NCBI GenBank assembly: GCA_964457365.1
Contig: CAYWFP010000009.1
Location: 1-64,000, forward strand
Length of the DNA: 64,000 bases
Direction: 5' to 3'
Source: CAYWFP01 sp964457365
GTDB taxonomy: Bacteria > Planctomycetota > SZUA-567
Shown here one piece after another: positions 9,480 to 17,057 of this stretch. Both the position numbers and the translations under genes were made by a program. The first letter of the stretch is position 1, and the number at the start of each line of letters is the position of its first letter. The notes below the pieces were generated by a model that worked only from the letters and a program-made list of their open reading frames with translations, was not told the origin of the DNA and did not search any database.

Positions 9480-10727
9480 ATGCTCAGGCATTGGCGTACC
9501 GGTCTCGGACTTCTGCTCGTATTCTTCAGCCTTGCCGGTCCGGCCGCCGGCGGCGAGCAACGCAAACCGGCCGAACCCGTACACGTGCAACTCGACGGCA
9601 GCGGCTCGAGCGACGCAGACGGCGACAACCTGCAATACTTCTGGCGCCAGATCGACGGGCCGGAGGTGACGCTCTCGAATCCGCGCGCCGCATTCCCGAC
9701 CTTTTTGGCCAAGAAGTCCGGCTGTTACCGCTTCGAACTCACCGTCAGCGACGGCCGCAGCGTCAGCGACCCGGCGGTGGTCGAGGTGATTGTCGAGCGG
9801 CAGAATATCGCCCCGGTGGCGCTCATCGTGCCGACGGAGATCAAGGTCAAGCCAGGCCGGGAAGTCGTTATCGACGGCGCCACAAGTTACGACGACGACA
9901 ACGACCCGCTACGCTATCGGTGGCGGCAGGTCGCCGGCCCGGCCCTGAACCTGGACGAGGAAGCCGCCGCCCGCCCGCGGCTGGCGTTCACGCCGGTCGA
10001 GGAGGGGGGATACGAACTCGAACTCGTCGTCAACGACGGCCAGGCCGCCAGCATACCCTGCCGGTGCCACGTCACCGTCGAGCGGCCCAACGTCAAACCC
10101 ATCGCCCGCGTGGTCCAGCCGCAGAAAGTGGTGATCAGCGTCAAGTCGAAGAAGGAATCGACCCGGCCCGTGGCCATAGCCGAGGCGCGGACGAAGACGC
10201 AGGCCCAAACACCGAAGGCAGCGCCCGCGCCGACTGCCGACACCTTGCCGGCGAAACCGAAGCGCAACGGCCGCCCCATCGCCAAGGCGCCGTCGAACCT
10301 CTCGCTCTCGCCCGGGGAATCCGCGACCTTGAGCGGCCTCGGCTTCGACCCCGAAGGCACCGCGTTGACGTTCTGCTGGCGCCAGAGCGCGGGGCCGCTG
10401 CTGCTGAAGAAGCCGGCCGCGCGACAGGACCTGACCCTGACGCCGAAGGAGGAAGGCCTCTACATCTTCGAGCTGGTCGTCTCCGACGGCGAGCTGGAGA
10501 GCGAACCGGCCACCGTCACCCTCACCGTCAGCGGCGACGATATCTTCTCGCCGGAGGCTCCAGCCGAACCGGAGGAGCCGGTCACCGCCGCCGCCCCCGA
10601 GGACGCCGCGCGGACCACCGGCGTCATCGTCACCGATCTCGACGAGAACGCTCCCCCGCCGGACGACCGCGACGAAGCCAAGCGGCGCGGCTTCCTCAAC
10701 GGCGTGAAGCGCATCTTCGACCGCTGA
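9480..10727 (+). CDS. Secreted PKD-like repeat protein
   Basis: 415 aa. Signal peptide MLRHWRTGLGLLLVFFSLAG with cleavage around AAGG. Three PKD/cadherin-like beta-sandwich repeats at ~35-115, ~120-210 and ~275-365. Each carries the signature D-G-x-x-S-x-D-x-D-x-D...WRQ-x-x-GP and ends FELxVxDG. A Lys/Ala-rich linker separates repeats 2 and 3, and the tail is acidic and Pro-rich. Such domains mediate protein or carbohydrate contacts outside the cytoplasm; no enzyme domain is present. GGAGAACGGGAAC precedes the chosen ATG; an in-frame ATG exists 15 nt further upstream (9465) but lacks a ribosome site. Confidence 0.75.
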   Translation: MLRHWRTGLGLLLVFFSLAGPAAGGEQRKPAEPVHVQLDGSGSSDADGDNLQYFWRQIDGPEVTLSNPRAAFPTFLAKKSGCYRFELTVSDGRSVSDPAVVEVIVERQNIAPVALIVPTEIKVKPGREVVIDGATSYDDDNDPLRYRWRQVAGPALNLDEEAAARPRLAFTPVEEGGYELELVVNDGQAASIPCRCHVTVERPNVKPIARVVQPQKVVISVKSKKESTRPVAIAEARTKTQAQTPKAAPAPTADTLPAKPKRNGRPIAKAPSNLSLSPGESATLSGLGFDPEGTALTFCWRQSAGPLLLKKPAARQDLTLTPKEEGLYIFELVVSDGELESEPATVTLTVSGDDIFSPEAPAEPEEPVTAAAPEDAARTTGVIVTDLDENAPPPDDRDEAKRRGFLNGVKRIFDR

Positions 10728-10730
10728 CCC

Positions 10731-10760
10731 TGGACAGGCTCTCCCCGGCCGTGATAGACT
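10731..10760 (+). promoter_or_regulatory. Possible sigma70 promoter for the 91-aa membrane protein
   Basis: TGGACA (10731-10736), 18-nt spacer, TAGACT (10755-10760), 31 nt before the ATG at 10792. Matches are moderate. Confidence 0.35.
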
Positions 10761-10791
10761 GGACTGCGGTTCGCCACGAGAAGGACTCCGG

Positions 10792-11067
10792 ATGGATACG
10801 CTCGTCGCGGTATTGCTGATCCTCTTCGTCGTCGGTGCGCTCTTCTACTTTTTCGTCGTCCACCTCGGCGCCGAGAAGAAGCCCACGGGCGTATCCGACA
10901 AGAAGTCCGACACCGCGACGCACAAGGGTCCCGAGCACGAGGCGGCGCTGGAAAACTTCCGCCAGACCCACGCGCGGGTGCGCGACGCCAAGAAACAGGT
11001 CGAGTCGCTCGTCGAGAAGGATACCGACAACGCCACCAAGGCGCTGCAGCGGATGATGAAGCGCTAG
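10792..11067 (+). CDS. Small membrane-anchored hypothetical protein
   Basis: 91 aa. One N-terminal membrane helix (~4-25, LVAVLLILFVVGALFYFFVV) followed by a charged, probably helical cytosolic or periplasmic part rich in Lys, Glu and Ala, ending QRMMKR. AGAAGGA ribosome site 8 nt upstream of the ATG. No family recognised. It precedes another small membrane protein at 11135 on the same strand and could be co-transcribed with it. Confidence 0.65.
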   Translation: MDTLVAVLLILFVVGALFYFFVVHLGAEKKPTGVSDKKSDTATHKGPEHEAALENFRQTHARVRDAKKQVESLVEKDTDNATKALQRMMKR

Positions 11068-11134
11068 CCCTCCGCCGGGGGGAGAACAATCCGCTATTGC
11101 CTTCGCCAATCGCACCACAGCCGCCGGATGCCGC

Positions 11135-11470
11135 ATGACCGACGCGCGCCTGAAAAACCATGTCGATGCCATGCGCGCGGCCGGCCGCGGCGCGTCCTAC
11201 ATCCGCAAGCAGATGCGGATCGACGGGTACGAGGAGAGCGAGATCGACGACGCCATCGCCGAGGTCGACCGCGAGTACGAGCAGACGCAGGCGACGAAGC
11301 GTTTCCGCCTCCGCCTGCTCTTTCACGCGCTGACGGCGACCGGCCTGACCGGCACGTTCGTCTGCTATTTCTTCAGCCAATACACCTTTCTCGTCGTCGC
11401 CGCGCCCTGGCTGTCCTGTCTCCTGGTCGGCCTCTTCGGGCTTTTGCTCTACAGCCCGAAACGGGCATGA
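11135..11470 (+). CDS. Small two-span membrane protein with RecX-like N-terminal helices
   Basis: 111 aa. Residues 1-55 are helical and charged (MRAAGRGASYIRKQMRIDGY), a pattern resembling the short helical repeats of RecX or SHOCT-like regions, which I cannot assign firmly. Two membrane helices follow (~64-85 and ~88-106). No strong ribosome site precedes the ATG. Function unknown. It lies 67 nt after the 91-aa protein and 36 nt before the beta-propeller gene. Confidence 0.6.
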   Translation: MTDARLKNHVDAMRAAGRGASYIRKQMRIDGYEESEIDDAIAEVDREYEQTQATKRFRLRLLFHALTATGLTGTFVCYFFSQYTFLVVAAPWLSCLLVGLFGLLLYSPKRA

Positions 11471-11506
11471 ATCCGACATCCGCCTTTTTACGGAAGAACC
11501 TTCCCC

Positions 11507-12778
11507 ATGAATCTCGACGCCGTATTTCCCCGTTACGAAATGTACGATCCGCGCGTTCCGGTCTGGTGCCTCACCCCGCGAAAAGGCGGGTGCATCCACC
11601 GCTTCTTCGACACCTCCCCGATCAGCCCCTCGGGGCGGCACCTCGCGCTCTTCCGCTTTCCGTTCGAGAATCGTCAACCCGAACCCGGCGAGGCGGGCGG
11701 GATCGTCCTGATCGACCTGCGGACCGGCGAGGAGCGCGACGTCGCCTCGACCCGCGGGTGGGAGCCGCAGATGGGAGCGAACCTCAACTGGGGAGGCAGC
11801 GACGAGGCGCTCTTCTTCAACGACGTCGACCCGGAGACCTGGCAGCCCTTCGCCTGGAAGCTGAATCCGCTTACCGGCGCGAAAGAACGCCTGGGCGGCA
11901 CCGTCTATCACGCCTCCCCCGACGGCCGCCGGCTGATCTCGGCGAACATGACCGCGATGCGCCGAACCCAGCCGGGCTACGGCGTGCGCGTGCCCGACGA
12001 GACGGCGCGGCGGAATATCGGCCCCGTTGACGACGACGGTTTCTATCTCACCGACACCGATACCGGCGAATGCCGGCTCTTCGCCTCGATCCGCGCGCTG
12101 CTGGAGCAGGCGGATCCGCCGGTGCGTATCGAGAACCCCGAGCGGCAGGAGATCTACGGCTTCCACGGCAAGTTCAATCCGCAAGGCGACAGGTTGATGC
12201 TCAGCCTCCGCTGGTTCCCCGCAACCGATGCGCCCGTCTTCGATATGTTTTCGCGCGACTTTCCGGCCGTGCGTTACGCCTGGGTGACGGTATCGCTGGA
12301 CGGCGGATCGGTGCATTGCGCGGTGGGCCCCGAGCAGTGGGAGAAAGGCGGCCATCACGCCACCTGGTTCCCCGACGGCAGGCGCATCTCGATGAACCTC
12401 GATCTCGACCGCGAAGGCTGCGTGCGCTTCGTCCAGGTCGACGCCGACGGCGCGCATCTGCAGAAGATGCTCGGCCATGTCGTCGGCTCGGGGCATCCGA
12501 CCGTTCATCCTGACGGCAAACATCTGCTGACCGACGCCTACGATACCGAGGGCTGCGCCTTCGGCGACGGCACCGTTCCGCTGCGCCGAATCGACCTGCA
12601 GAGCGGCGAGGAGACGACGCTGGCGCGCATCAACACCGCCCAACCGCAGGCCGATCGCGTGCTGCGGGTCGATCCGCACCCGGCATGGGACCGGAACTGG
12701 CGCTACGTGACCTTCAACGCTTTCGTGGACGGCACCCGCCGCGTCTACATCGCCGACATGGAGAGCGTCATCGGCTGA
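11507..12778 (+). CDS. Cytosolic beta-propeller protein, oligogalacturonate-lyase/TolB-like
   Basis: 423 aa, no signal peptide. Repeated propeller strands carry the signature S-P-S/D-G-R-x-L/I-x-x-x (ISPSGRHLALFRF, ASPDGRRLISANM, FNPQGDRLMLSLR, WFPDGRRISMNL, VHPDGKHLLTDAY). The His clusters GGHHATWFPDG and GSGHPTVHPDG resemble the metal-binding face of oligogalacturonate lyase (Pectate_lyase22 family), which cleaves unsaturated pectin dimers in the cytosol. The His pattern supports the fold but the substrate is inferred. Weak ribosome site GGAAGAACC. A strong hairpin terminator follows the TGA. Confidence 0.6.
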   Translation: MNLDAVFPRYEMYDPRVPVWCLTPRKGGCIHRFFDTSPISPSGRHLALFRFPFENRQPEPGEAGGIVLIDLRTGEERDVASTRGWEPQMGANLNWGGSDEALFFNDVDPETWQPFAWKLNPLTGAKERLGGTVYHASPDGRRLISANMTAMRRTQPGYGVRVPDETARRNIGPVDDDGFYLTDTDTGECRLFASIRALLEQADPPVRIENPERQEIYGFHGKFNPQGDRLMLSLRWFPATDAPVFDMFSRDFPAVRYAWVTVSLDGGSVHCAVGPEQWEKGGHHATWFPDGRRISMNLDLDREGCVRFVQVDADGAHLQKMLGHVVGSGHPTVHPDGKHLLTDAYDTEGCAFGDGTVPLRRIDLQSGEETTLARINTAQPQADRVLRVDPHPAWDRNWRYVTFNAFVDGTRRVYIADMESVIG

Positions 12779-12790
12779 CCCCACATGAAA

Positions 12791-12816
12791 AAGCCCGGGC
12801 ACACCTGCCCGGGCTT
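12791..12816. terminator. Bidirectional terminator between propeller gene and transketolase
   Basis: AAGCCCGGGCA (12791-12801) and TGCCCGGGCTT (12806-12816) form a perfect 11-bp stem with loop CACC. On the minus strand it runs into TTTTTC, making it the transketolase terminator; on the plus strand the T-tract is weaker. Confidence 0.85.
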
Positions 12817-12839
12817 CTCGATTTTCCGTGGATTTCCGT

Positions 12840-14867
12840 TCAGAAGTCGGCCTCGGCCAGTTTGTCGATGATCGCATCGGCGTTGAAACCGAAGTGCTTC
12901 TCCAGATCCTTGCAGGGGCCCGACGCGCCGAAGTCGTCCATGCCGATGAAGATGCCCTTGTCGCCCAGGATGCCTTCCCAGCCCTGGCTGACGCCGGCCT
13001 CAATGACGACGCGGTTCTTGAAGCGCTTGGGCAGCACCTTCTTGCGGTAGCCGTCGCTCTGCTTCTTGAAGACATCGAGGCTGGGCATGCTGACCACGCG
13101 CACGGTGCGGCCGGCCTCGCGCAGGATGGTAGCGATCTCGTGCGCCAAGTGCACTTCGCTTCCCGAGGCGATGAGGCAGATCTCGGCCTGCCCTTCCGGG
13201 TCGAGTTCGAGGATATAGCCTCCCTTGAGCGTATCCTTGGCCGCGGCGTACTGCGTGCGGTCGAAGGCCGGCAGCTTCTGGCGCGAGAGGCAGATCGCCG
13301 TCGGCCCCTCGGTGCGGGCCAGGGCGTACTGCCATGCCCACGCCGTCTCGTTGGCGTCGCACGGGCGGAACACGTCGAGATTCGGGATGCAGCGCAGCGC
13401 GGCGATTTGCTCCACCGGCTGGTGCGTCGGGCCGTCCTCGCCGACGAAGATGCTGTCATGGGTATAGACGAAGATGCTGCGCAGCTTCATCAGCGCAGCC
13501 ATCCTGAGCGCCGGGCGCTGGTAGTCGTGAAAGACCAGGAAAGTGGAGCAGTAGGGGATGAAACCGCCGTAGGCGGCGATGCCGTTGGTCATCTGCCCCA
13601 TGGCGTGTTCGCGCACGCCGAAGTGGATGTTGCGCCCGAGAAACATCCCCGGCGCGACGTCCTCGGTGTACTTGCCGCTGGTGATGACGGTCTTGGTGCT
13701 CTCGGCCAGATCTGCCGCGCCACCGAGAAGTTCGGGCAGGATCTCGGCGAAGGCGTCGAGCACTTTGCCGCCACTGCTGCGCGTGGCGTCGGTGACGTCG
13801 GGGCCGAATTCGGGCATGGCGTGTTTCCACTGCTTGGGGAGTTCCCCGCTCATCGTGCGGTGATACTCGCGCGCGAGTGTTTTGGTGTGCGCTTCCTCGA
13901 ACTGCTTGAACAACTTGTCCCATTCCGCCCGTCTCTTGCGCCACTCGTCGCGGCGTTGCTCGAAGTGGGCATTCACCTCCGGGGGCACGTGGAAGGGCTC
14001 TTCCGGCCAGCCGATCGCCTTCTTGCCGGCGAGGATCTCCTCCTCCCCCAGCGGCGCGCCGTGCACCTTGTGCGTGCCGGCCTTTTCGGGCGCTCCTTTG
14101 CCGATGGTGGTACGGGCCATGATCAGGCTCGGGCGGGTGCGCTCCTGCTGCGCGGCCTCGATGGCCTGGGCGATGGCGTCGTGGTCATGACCGTCGATGC
14201 GCTGGACATGCCAGTTCATCGCCTCATAGCGCGCACCGACGTCTTCGCTGAAGGCCAGGCTGGTGGGGCCGTCGATCTGGATGCCGTTGTCGTCGTAAAT
14301 GGCGATCAGGCGGCCGAGCTTGAGATGGCCGGCGAGGCTGGCGGCTTCCTGGGTTATGCCTTCCTGTTGGCAGCCGTCGCCCATGAGCACGTAAGTGAAA
14401 TGGTCGACGATTTCGTAATGCGGGGTGTTGTACATCTCCGCGGCCACCTCGCGCGCCAGGGCCATGCCGACCGAGGCGGCAAATCCCGCGCCCAGCGGCC
14501 CGCCGGTGAAATCGACGCCGGGGGTGTAGCCGTATTCCGGGTGCCCGGGCGTCTTGCTGCCGAGTTGCCGGAATCGCTTCAACTCCTCGAGCGGCATAAA
14601 TCCCGCCAGGTGAAGCATCGAGTACAACAGCATCGAACCGTGTCCGGCGCTGAGGACGAAGCGGTCGCGGTTGTTCCACTTCGGATCGTCCGGATCGAGC
14701 CGGAGAAAACGCGTCAGCAACACCGTGGCGATGTCGGCACAGCCCATGGGCAGCCCCGGATGCCCACTCTTCGCCGCCTCCACACCGTCGGCGGAGAGAA
14801 AACGAATAGTGTTGGCGATTTTGTCGGCCAGTGCGGCATCGACGGCTGGCGCGGCCTGGCTTGTCAT
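12840..14867 (-). CDS. tkt: Transketolase
   Basis: 675 aa, full length. Thiamine-diphosphate enzyme moving two-carbon ketol units in the pentose phosphate or Calvin pathway. Pyrophosphate domain with [34 protein letters not shown] and the ThDP motif GDGCQQEG...N. Pyrimidine domain with the catalytic Glu in FGVREHAMG and [13 protein letters not shown]-terminal domain with SGSEVHLA. A strong AGGAGG lies 5 nt before the ATG at 14867; upstream in-frame Met codons lack one. Monocistronic, ended by the hairpin at 12791-12816. Confidence 0.96.
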   Translation of the reverse strand: MTSQAAPAVDAALADKIANTIRFLSADGVEAAKSGHPGLPMGCADIATVLLTRFLRLDPDDPKWNNRDRFVLSAGHGSMLLYSMLHLAGFMPLEELKRFRQLGSKTPGHPEYGYTPGVDFTGGPLGAGFAASVGMALAREVAAEMYNTPHYEIVDHFTYVLMGDGCQQEGITQEAASLAGHLKLGRLIAIYDDNGIQIDGPTSLAFSEDVGARYEAMNWHVQRIDGHDHDAIAQAIEAAQQERTRPSLIMARTTIGKGAPEKAGTHKVHGAPLGEEEILAGKKAIGWPEEPFHVPPEVNAHFEQRRDEWRKRRAEWDKLFKQFEEAHTKTLAREYHRTMSGELPKQWKHAMPEFGPDVTDATRSSGGKVLDAFAEILPELLGGAADLAESTKTVITSGKYTEDVAPGMFLGRNIHFGVREHAMGQMTNGIAAYGGFIPYCSTFLVFHDYQRPALRMAALMKLRSIFVYTHDSIFVGEDGPTHQPVEQIAALRCIPNLDVFRPCDANETAWAWQYALARTEGPTAICLSRQKLPAFDRTQYAAAKDTLKGGYILELDPEGQAEICLIASGSEVHLAHEIATILREAGRTVRVVSMPSLDVFKKQSDGYRKKVLPKRFKNRVVIEAGVSQGWEGILGDKGIFIGMDDFGASGPCKDLEKHFGFNADAIIDKLAEADF

Positions 14868-15047
14868 GCTAGCCTCCTGTTTCACATAGGGTTGCGTGCA
14901 ATTTGTCGCAGGGAAACGGCAAAATTGTAAACATTTTATAGTAAAGGCAGCCGCGCAGGAGTCAAGCAAAATAGATCGCGTGAAACGAAGAGCGGAAAAA
15001 TGACGGAGTTATGCTTTTGAAGAATATCCGCCGAAGCTGTTACTCAT

Positions 15048-15075
15048 TTGACAGTGCGCGCTTGTAGGGCATAAT
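15048..15075 (+). promoter_or_regulatory. Sigma70 promoter for the HU-like gene
   Basis: Consensus TTGACA (15048-15053), 16-nt spacer, CATAAT (15070-15075). Predicted leader of about 115 nt to the ATG at 15196. The rest of the 328-nt gap to tkt holds nothing else recognised. Confidence 0.75.
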
Positions 15076-15195
15076 AACTGGCGTGAATCGAGGCGACGGG
15101 TAGAATCGGCAATAACACGTCGGGCTTCGGCGTTCTAGGATCCACGCTATCGGCGTGCTCATTTTTTATTTGGGATTATACGGAGGCGGAATGCC

Positions 15196-15540
15196 ATGGC
15201 CATTACCAAACGCGAGATCGCACGCCGGATCGCGATGAAGATCGGCGTTAAGCAGGAAGTCGCCCGGGAGATCATCCAGGCGTTTCTCGACGACATCGTC
15301 GGCGAACTGGTCAAGGGCAACCGCCTGGAATTCCGCGACTTCGGCGTCTTCGACGTGATTACCAAGAAGCCGCGCACCGCCCGCAACCCCCGCACCGGCG
15401 AGGCGGTCCAGATTCCACAGAAGCGCGTCGTGCACTTCAAGGCCGGCCGGCTCATGAAGGAACGCGTGCTGCAAGGTCCGGAATCGTCGCCATCCTCCGC
15501 CCCGCCCGAGCCGAACGAACCGCCCTCATCGGATGCCTGA
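15196..15540 (+). CDS. HU/IHF-family DNA-binding protein
   Basis: 114 aa. Residues 1-92 are a typical HU/IHF fold: helical dimer part MAITKREIARRIAMKIGV, then GNRLEFRDFGVFDV and the beta-arm with ARNPRTGEAVQIPQKRVVHF, which binds and bends DNA. The tail (~95-114) is a Pro/Ser/Glu-rich acidic extension absent from E. coli HU. GGAGGCGG ribosome site. Nucleoid-associated architectural role, probably abundant given the near-consensus promoter. Confidence 0.92.
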   Translation: MAITKREIARRIAMKIGVKQEVAREIIQAFLDDIVGELVKGNRLEFRDFGVFDVITKKPRTARNPRTGEAVQIPQKRVVHFKAGRLMKERVLQGPESSPSSAPPEPNEPPSSDA

Positions 15541-15584
15541 CCATGACACTGTCGACTTGATCGACGTATTTGGGGGAGACGGCC

Positions 15585-16970
15585 ATGCCTTACGTGCATT
15601 CCTGTTCGTGCGGAAAGAAGACCAAAGTACCGGACAAATATGCCGGCAAACGGGTCAAATGCTCCCAATGCGGCGCGCCGATCCAGGTGCCGGCGCCGGA
15701 AGAGAGCGAGTTGAGCCTGAAGCCGCTGGACGAAGAAGCGCCCGCGGCGGTCGCCGCGCCGGCAGCCGCCAGAACGGCGAAGACGAAAGCGAAGAAACAG
15801 GCGCGCCCCGGCACCGATCCGCTGATTCTGCAGGACGAACCGGAAACGGCGCCGCCGCCGCCGCCGGGGATGAGACAGATGCACAAGAAATCGAAAGCGC
15901 AGGAGGAATTCGAAGCCCGACAGGAGGCCGAGGAAGCGATGGTGATGAGCCCGTTCGGCGCTATCGCCAAGTCGTTCGTCTATCCGCTTACCCCGGGCGG
16001 CATCGTCTTCATCATCTTCGCCGCCGCCGCCGCCTTCGCCTCGCAATTTCTCTGGATATTCGGCTACTTCGTCTGGGTGGCCGCCTACTTCGGCGGCTGG
16101 ATGTATACCCTGCGCACCGCCGCCATGGGGCCGACCCAGCGGTTGGAATTTCCGCCCAACGTCTTCGGCGAGATGCTCGGCTCGGGCTTCCGCTACTTCC
16201 TGGTCACGCTGATCGTCACCCTGCCGCTGACGATCACCTCCTGCGCGACGGCGATCATCGCGGCCGGAGCCATCGGCGCGAGTCAGATGGAAGTGGAGGT
16301 GCTCGACAACGACATGGCCGGCCGAGAAGCCTTGATCCAGCAGAAACGGATGAAGGAAGAACAGATCGCCGCCGTCTCCCGCAGGGGACTCACCCCCAAG
16401 CAGCGCGAGCAGTATATCACGCCGCTGCGCGAGGATATCGCGCGGCTGAACGAAGAAATCGCCGCGCTGGAAGCCAGGATCGTCGCCGATGGCGGCACGC
16501 TCGAGGAAGTGGTCGAACCCGAGACCGAAGAGGGCGAAAGCGCCGAGGAGGAGGCCGCCAGCGCCACGCCCGAAGCGATACGGGCGCTCGACATGCTCGC
16601 GGGGGTGGGCGTTCTGCTGCTGGTCGTCTTCCTGGTCGAACTGGCCGTGGCGCTGGCGTATTTCCCCATGGCCGTGGCTTGCGTGGGCGCGTGGGACAGC
16701 ATCTGGCTGGCCAACCCGGTCGCGGTCTTCATGAACATCCTGCGCATCCCCGGCGACTACGCCGTCTGCGCGATCTTCTTCTCCTTCGCCTTCTTCGGTT
16801 CGTGGATTCTACTCTTCATTCTGAACGGAATGGCAGCGCTGATCGATCCCTTTTTCGGTCCCACGATCGCCGCGCCGGTCATCTACGGGATCATCTATTA
16901 CATCATGACCGTGGCCTGCACCAACCTCGGCTTCATGGCGTTCCGCAACCGCGACGCGCTGGGGCTGTAA
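15585..16970 (+). CDS. Zinc-ribbon membrane protein
   Basis: 461 aa. N-terminal zinc ribbon CSCGKKTKVPDKYAG...CSQCG (two Cys pairs), then an acidic/Ala linker (~30-120). Several membrane helices lie around 130-165, 195-225, 340-375 and 390-455, interrupted by a coiled coil (~235-310) rich in Glu, Arg and Lys. The Cys-x-Cys-Gly-Lys ribbon is common at the N-terminus of PVC-group membrane proteins. Function unknown; it might link a cytosolic partner to the envelope. Start ATG at 15585 follows GGGGGAG; an in-frame TTG at 15570 is less likely. It lies 44 nt after the HU gene and may be co-transcribed. Confidence 0.7.
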   Translation: MPYVHSCSCGKKTKVPDKYAGKRVKCSQCGAPIQVPAPEESELSLKPLDEEAPAAVAAPAAARTAKTKAKKQARPGTDPLILQDEPETAPPPPPGMRQMHKKSKAQEEFEARQEAEEAMVMSPFGAIAKSFVYPLTPGGIVFIIFAAAAAFASQFLWIFGYFVWVAAYFGGWMYTLRTAAMGPTQRLEFPPNVFGEMLGSGFRYFLVTLIVTLPLTITSCATAIIAAGAIGASQMEVEVLDNDMAGREALIQQKRMKEEQIAAVSRRGLTPKQREQYITPLREDIARLNEEIAALEARIVADGGTLEEVVEPETEEGESAEEEAASATPEAIRALDMLAGVGVLLLVVFLVELAVALAYFPMAVACVGAWDSIWLANPVAVFMNILRIPGDYAVCAIFFSFAFFGSWILLFILNGMAALIDPFFGPTIAAPVIYGIIYYIMTVACTNLGFMAFRNRDALGL

Positions 16971-17002
16971 ACGCTTATCGGCAAGCGACAGGGCGGCAGC
17001 TT

Positions 17003-17057
17003 AGGACTTGTTAAGCAATAATTTCAGAAATCCCGATCTTATTGCTTAACGGGTCCT
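17003..17057. repeat. Long inverted repeat between convergent genes
   Basis: GTTAAGCAATAA (17010-17021) is perfectly repeated in inverse as TTATTGCTTAAC (17039-17050), extended by AGGAC/GTCCT at the outside, with a 17-nt loop. It fills the gap between the zinc-ribbon protein and the kinase gene and touches the kinase stop codon. Probably a bidirectional 3'-end hairpin although it has no U-tract. Confidence 0.6.

Noticed and set aside
10460..13459. Minus-strand ORF of 999 codons crossing several plus-strand genes
   Set aside because: It overlaps the PKD, small membrane, propeller and transketolase genes in a shadow frame and has low-complexity Arg/Ser composition.
12828..14930. Plus-strand ORF of 700 codons opposite transketolase
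   Set aside because: Antisense shadow of a confidently identified gene.
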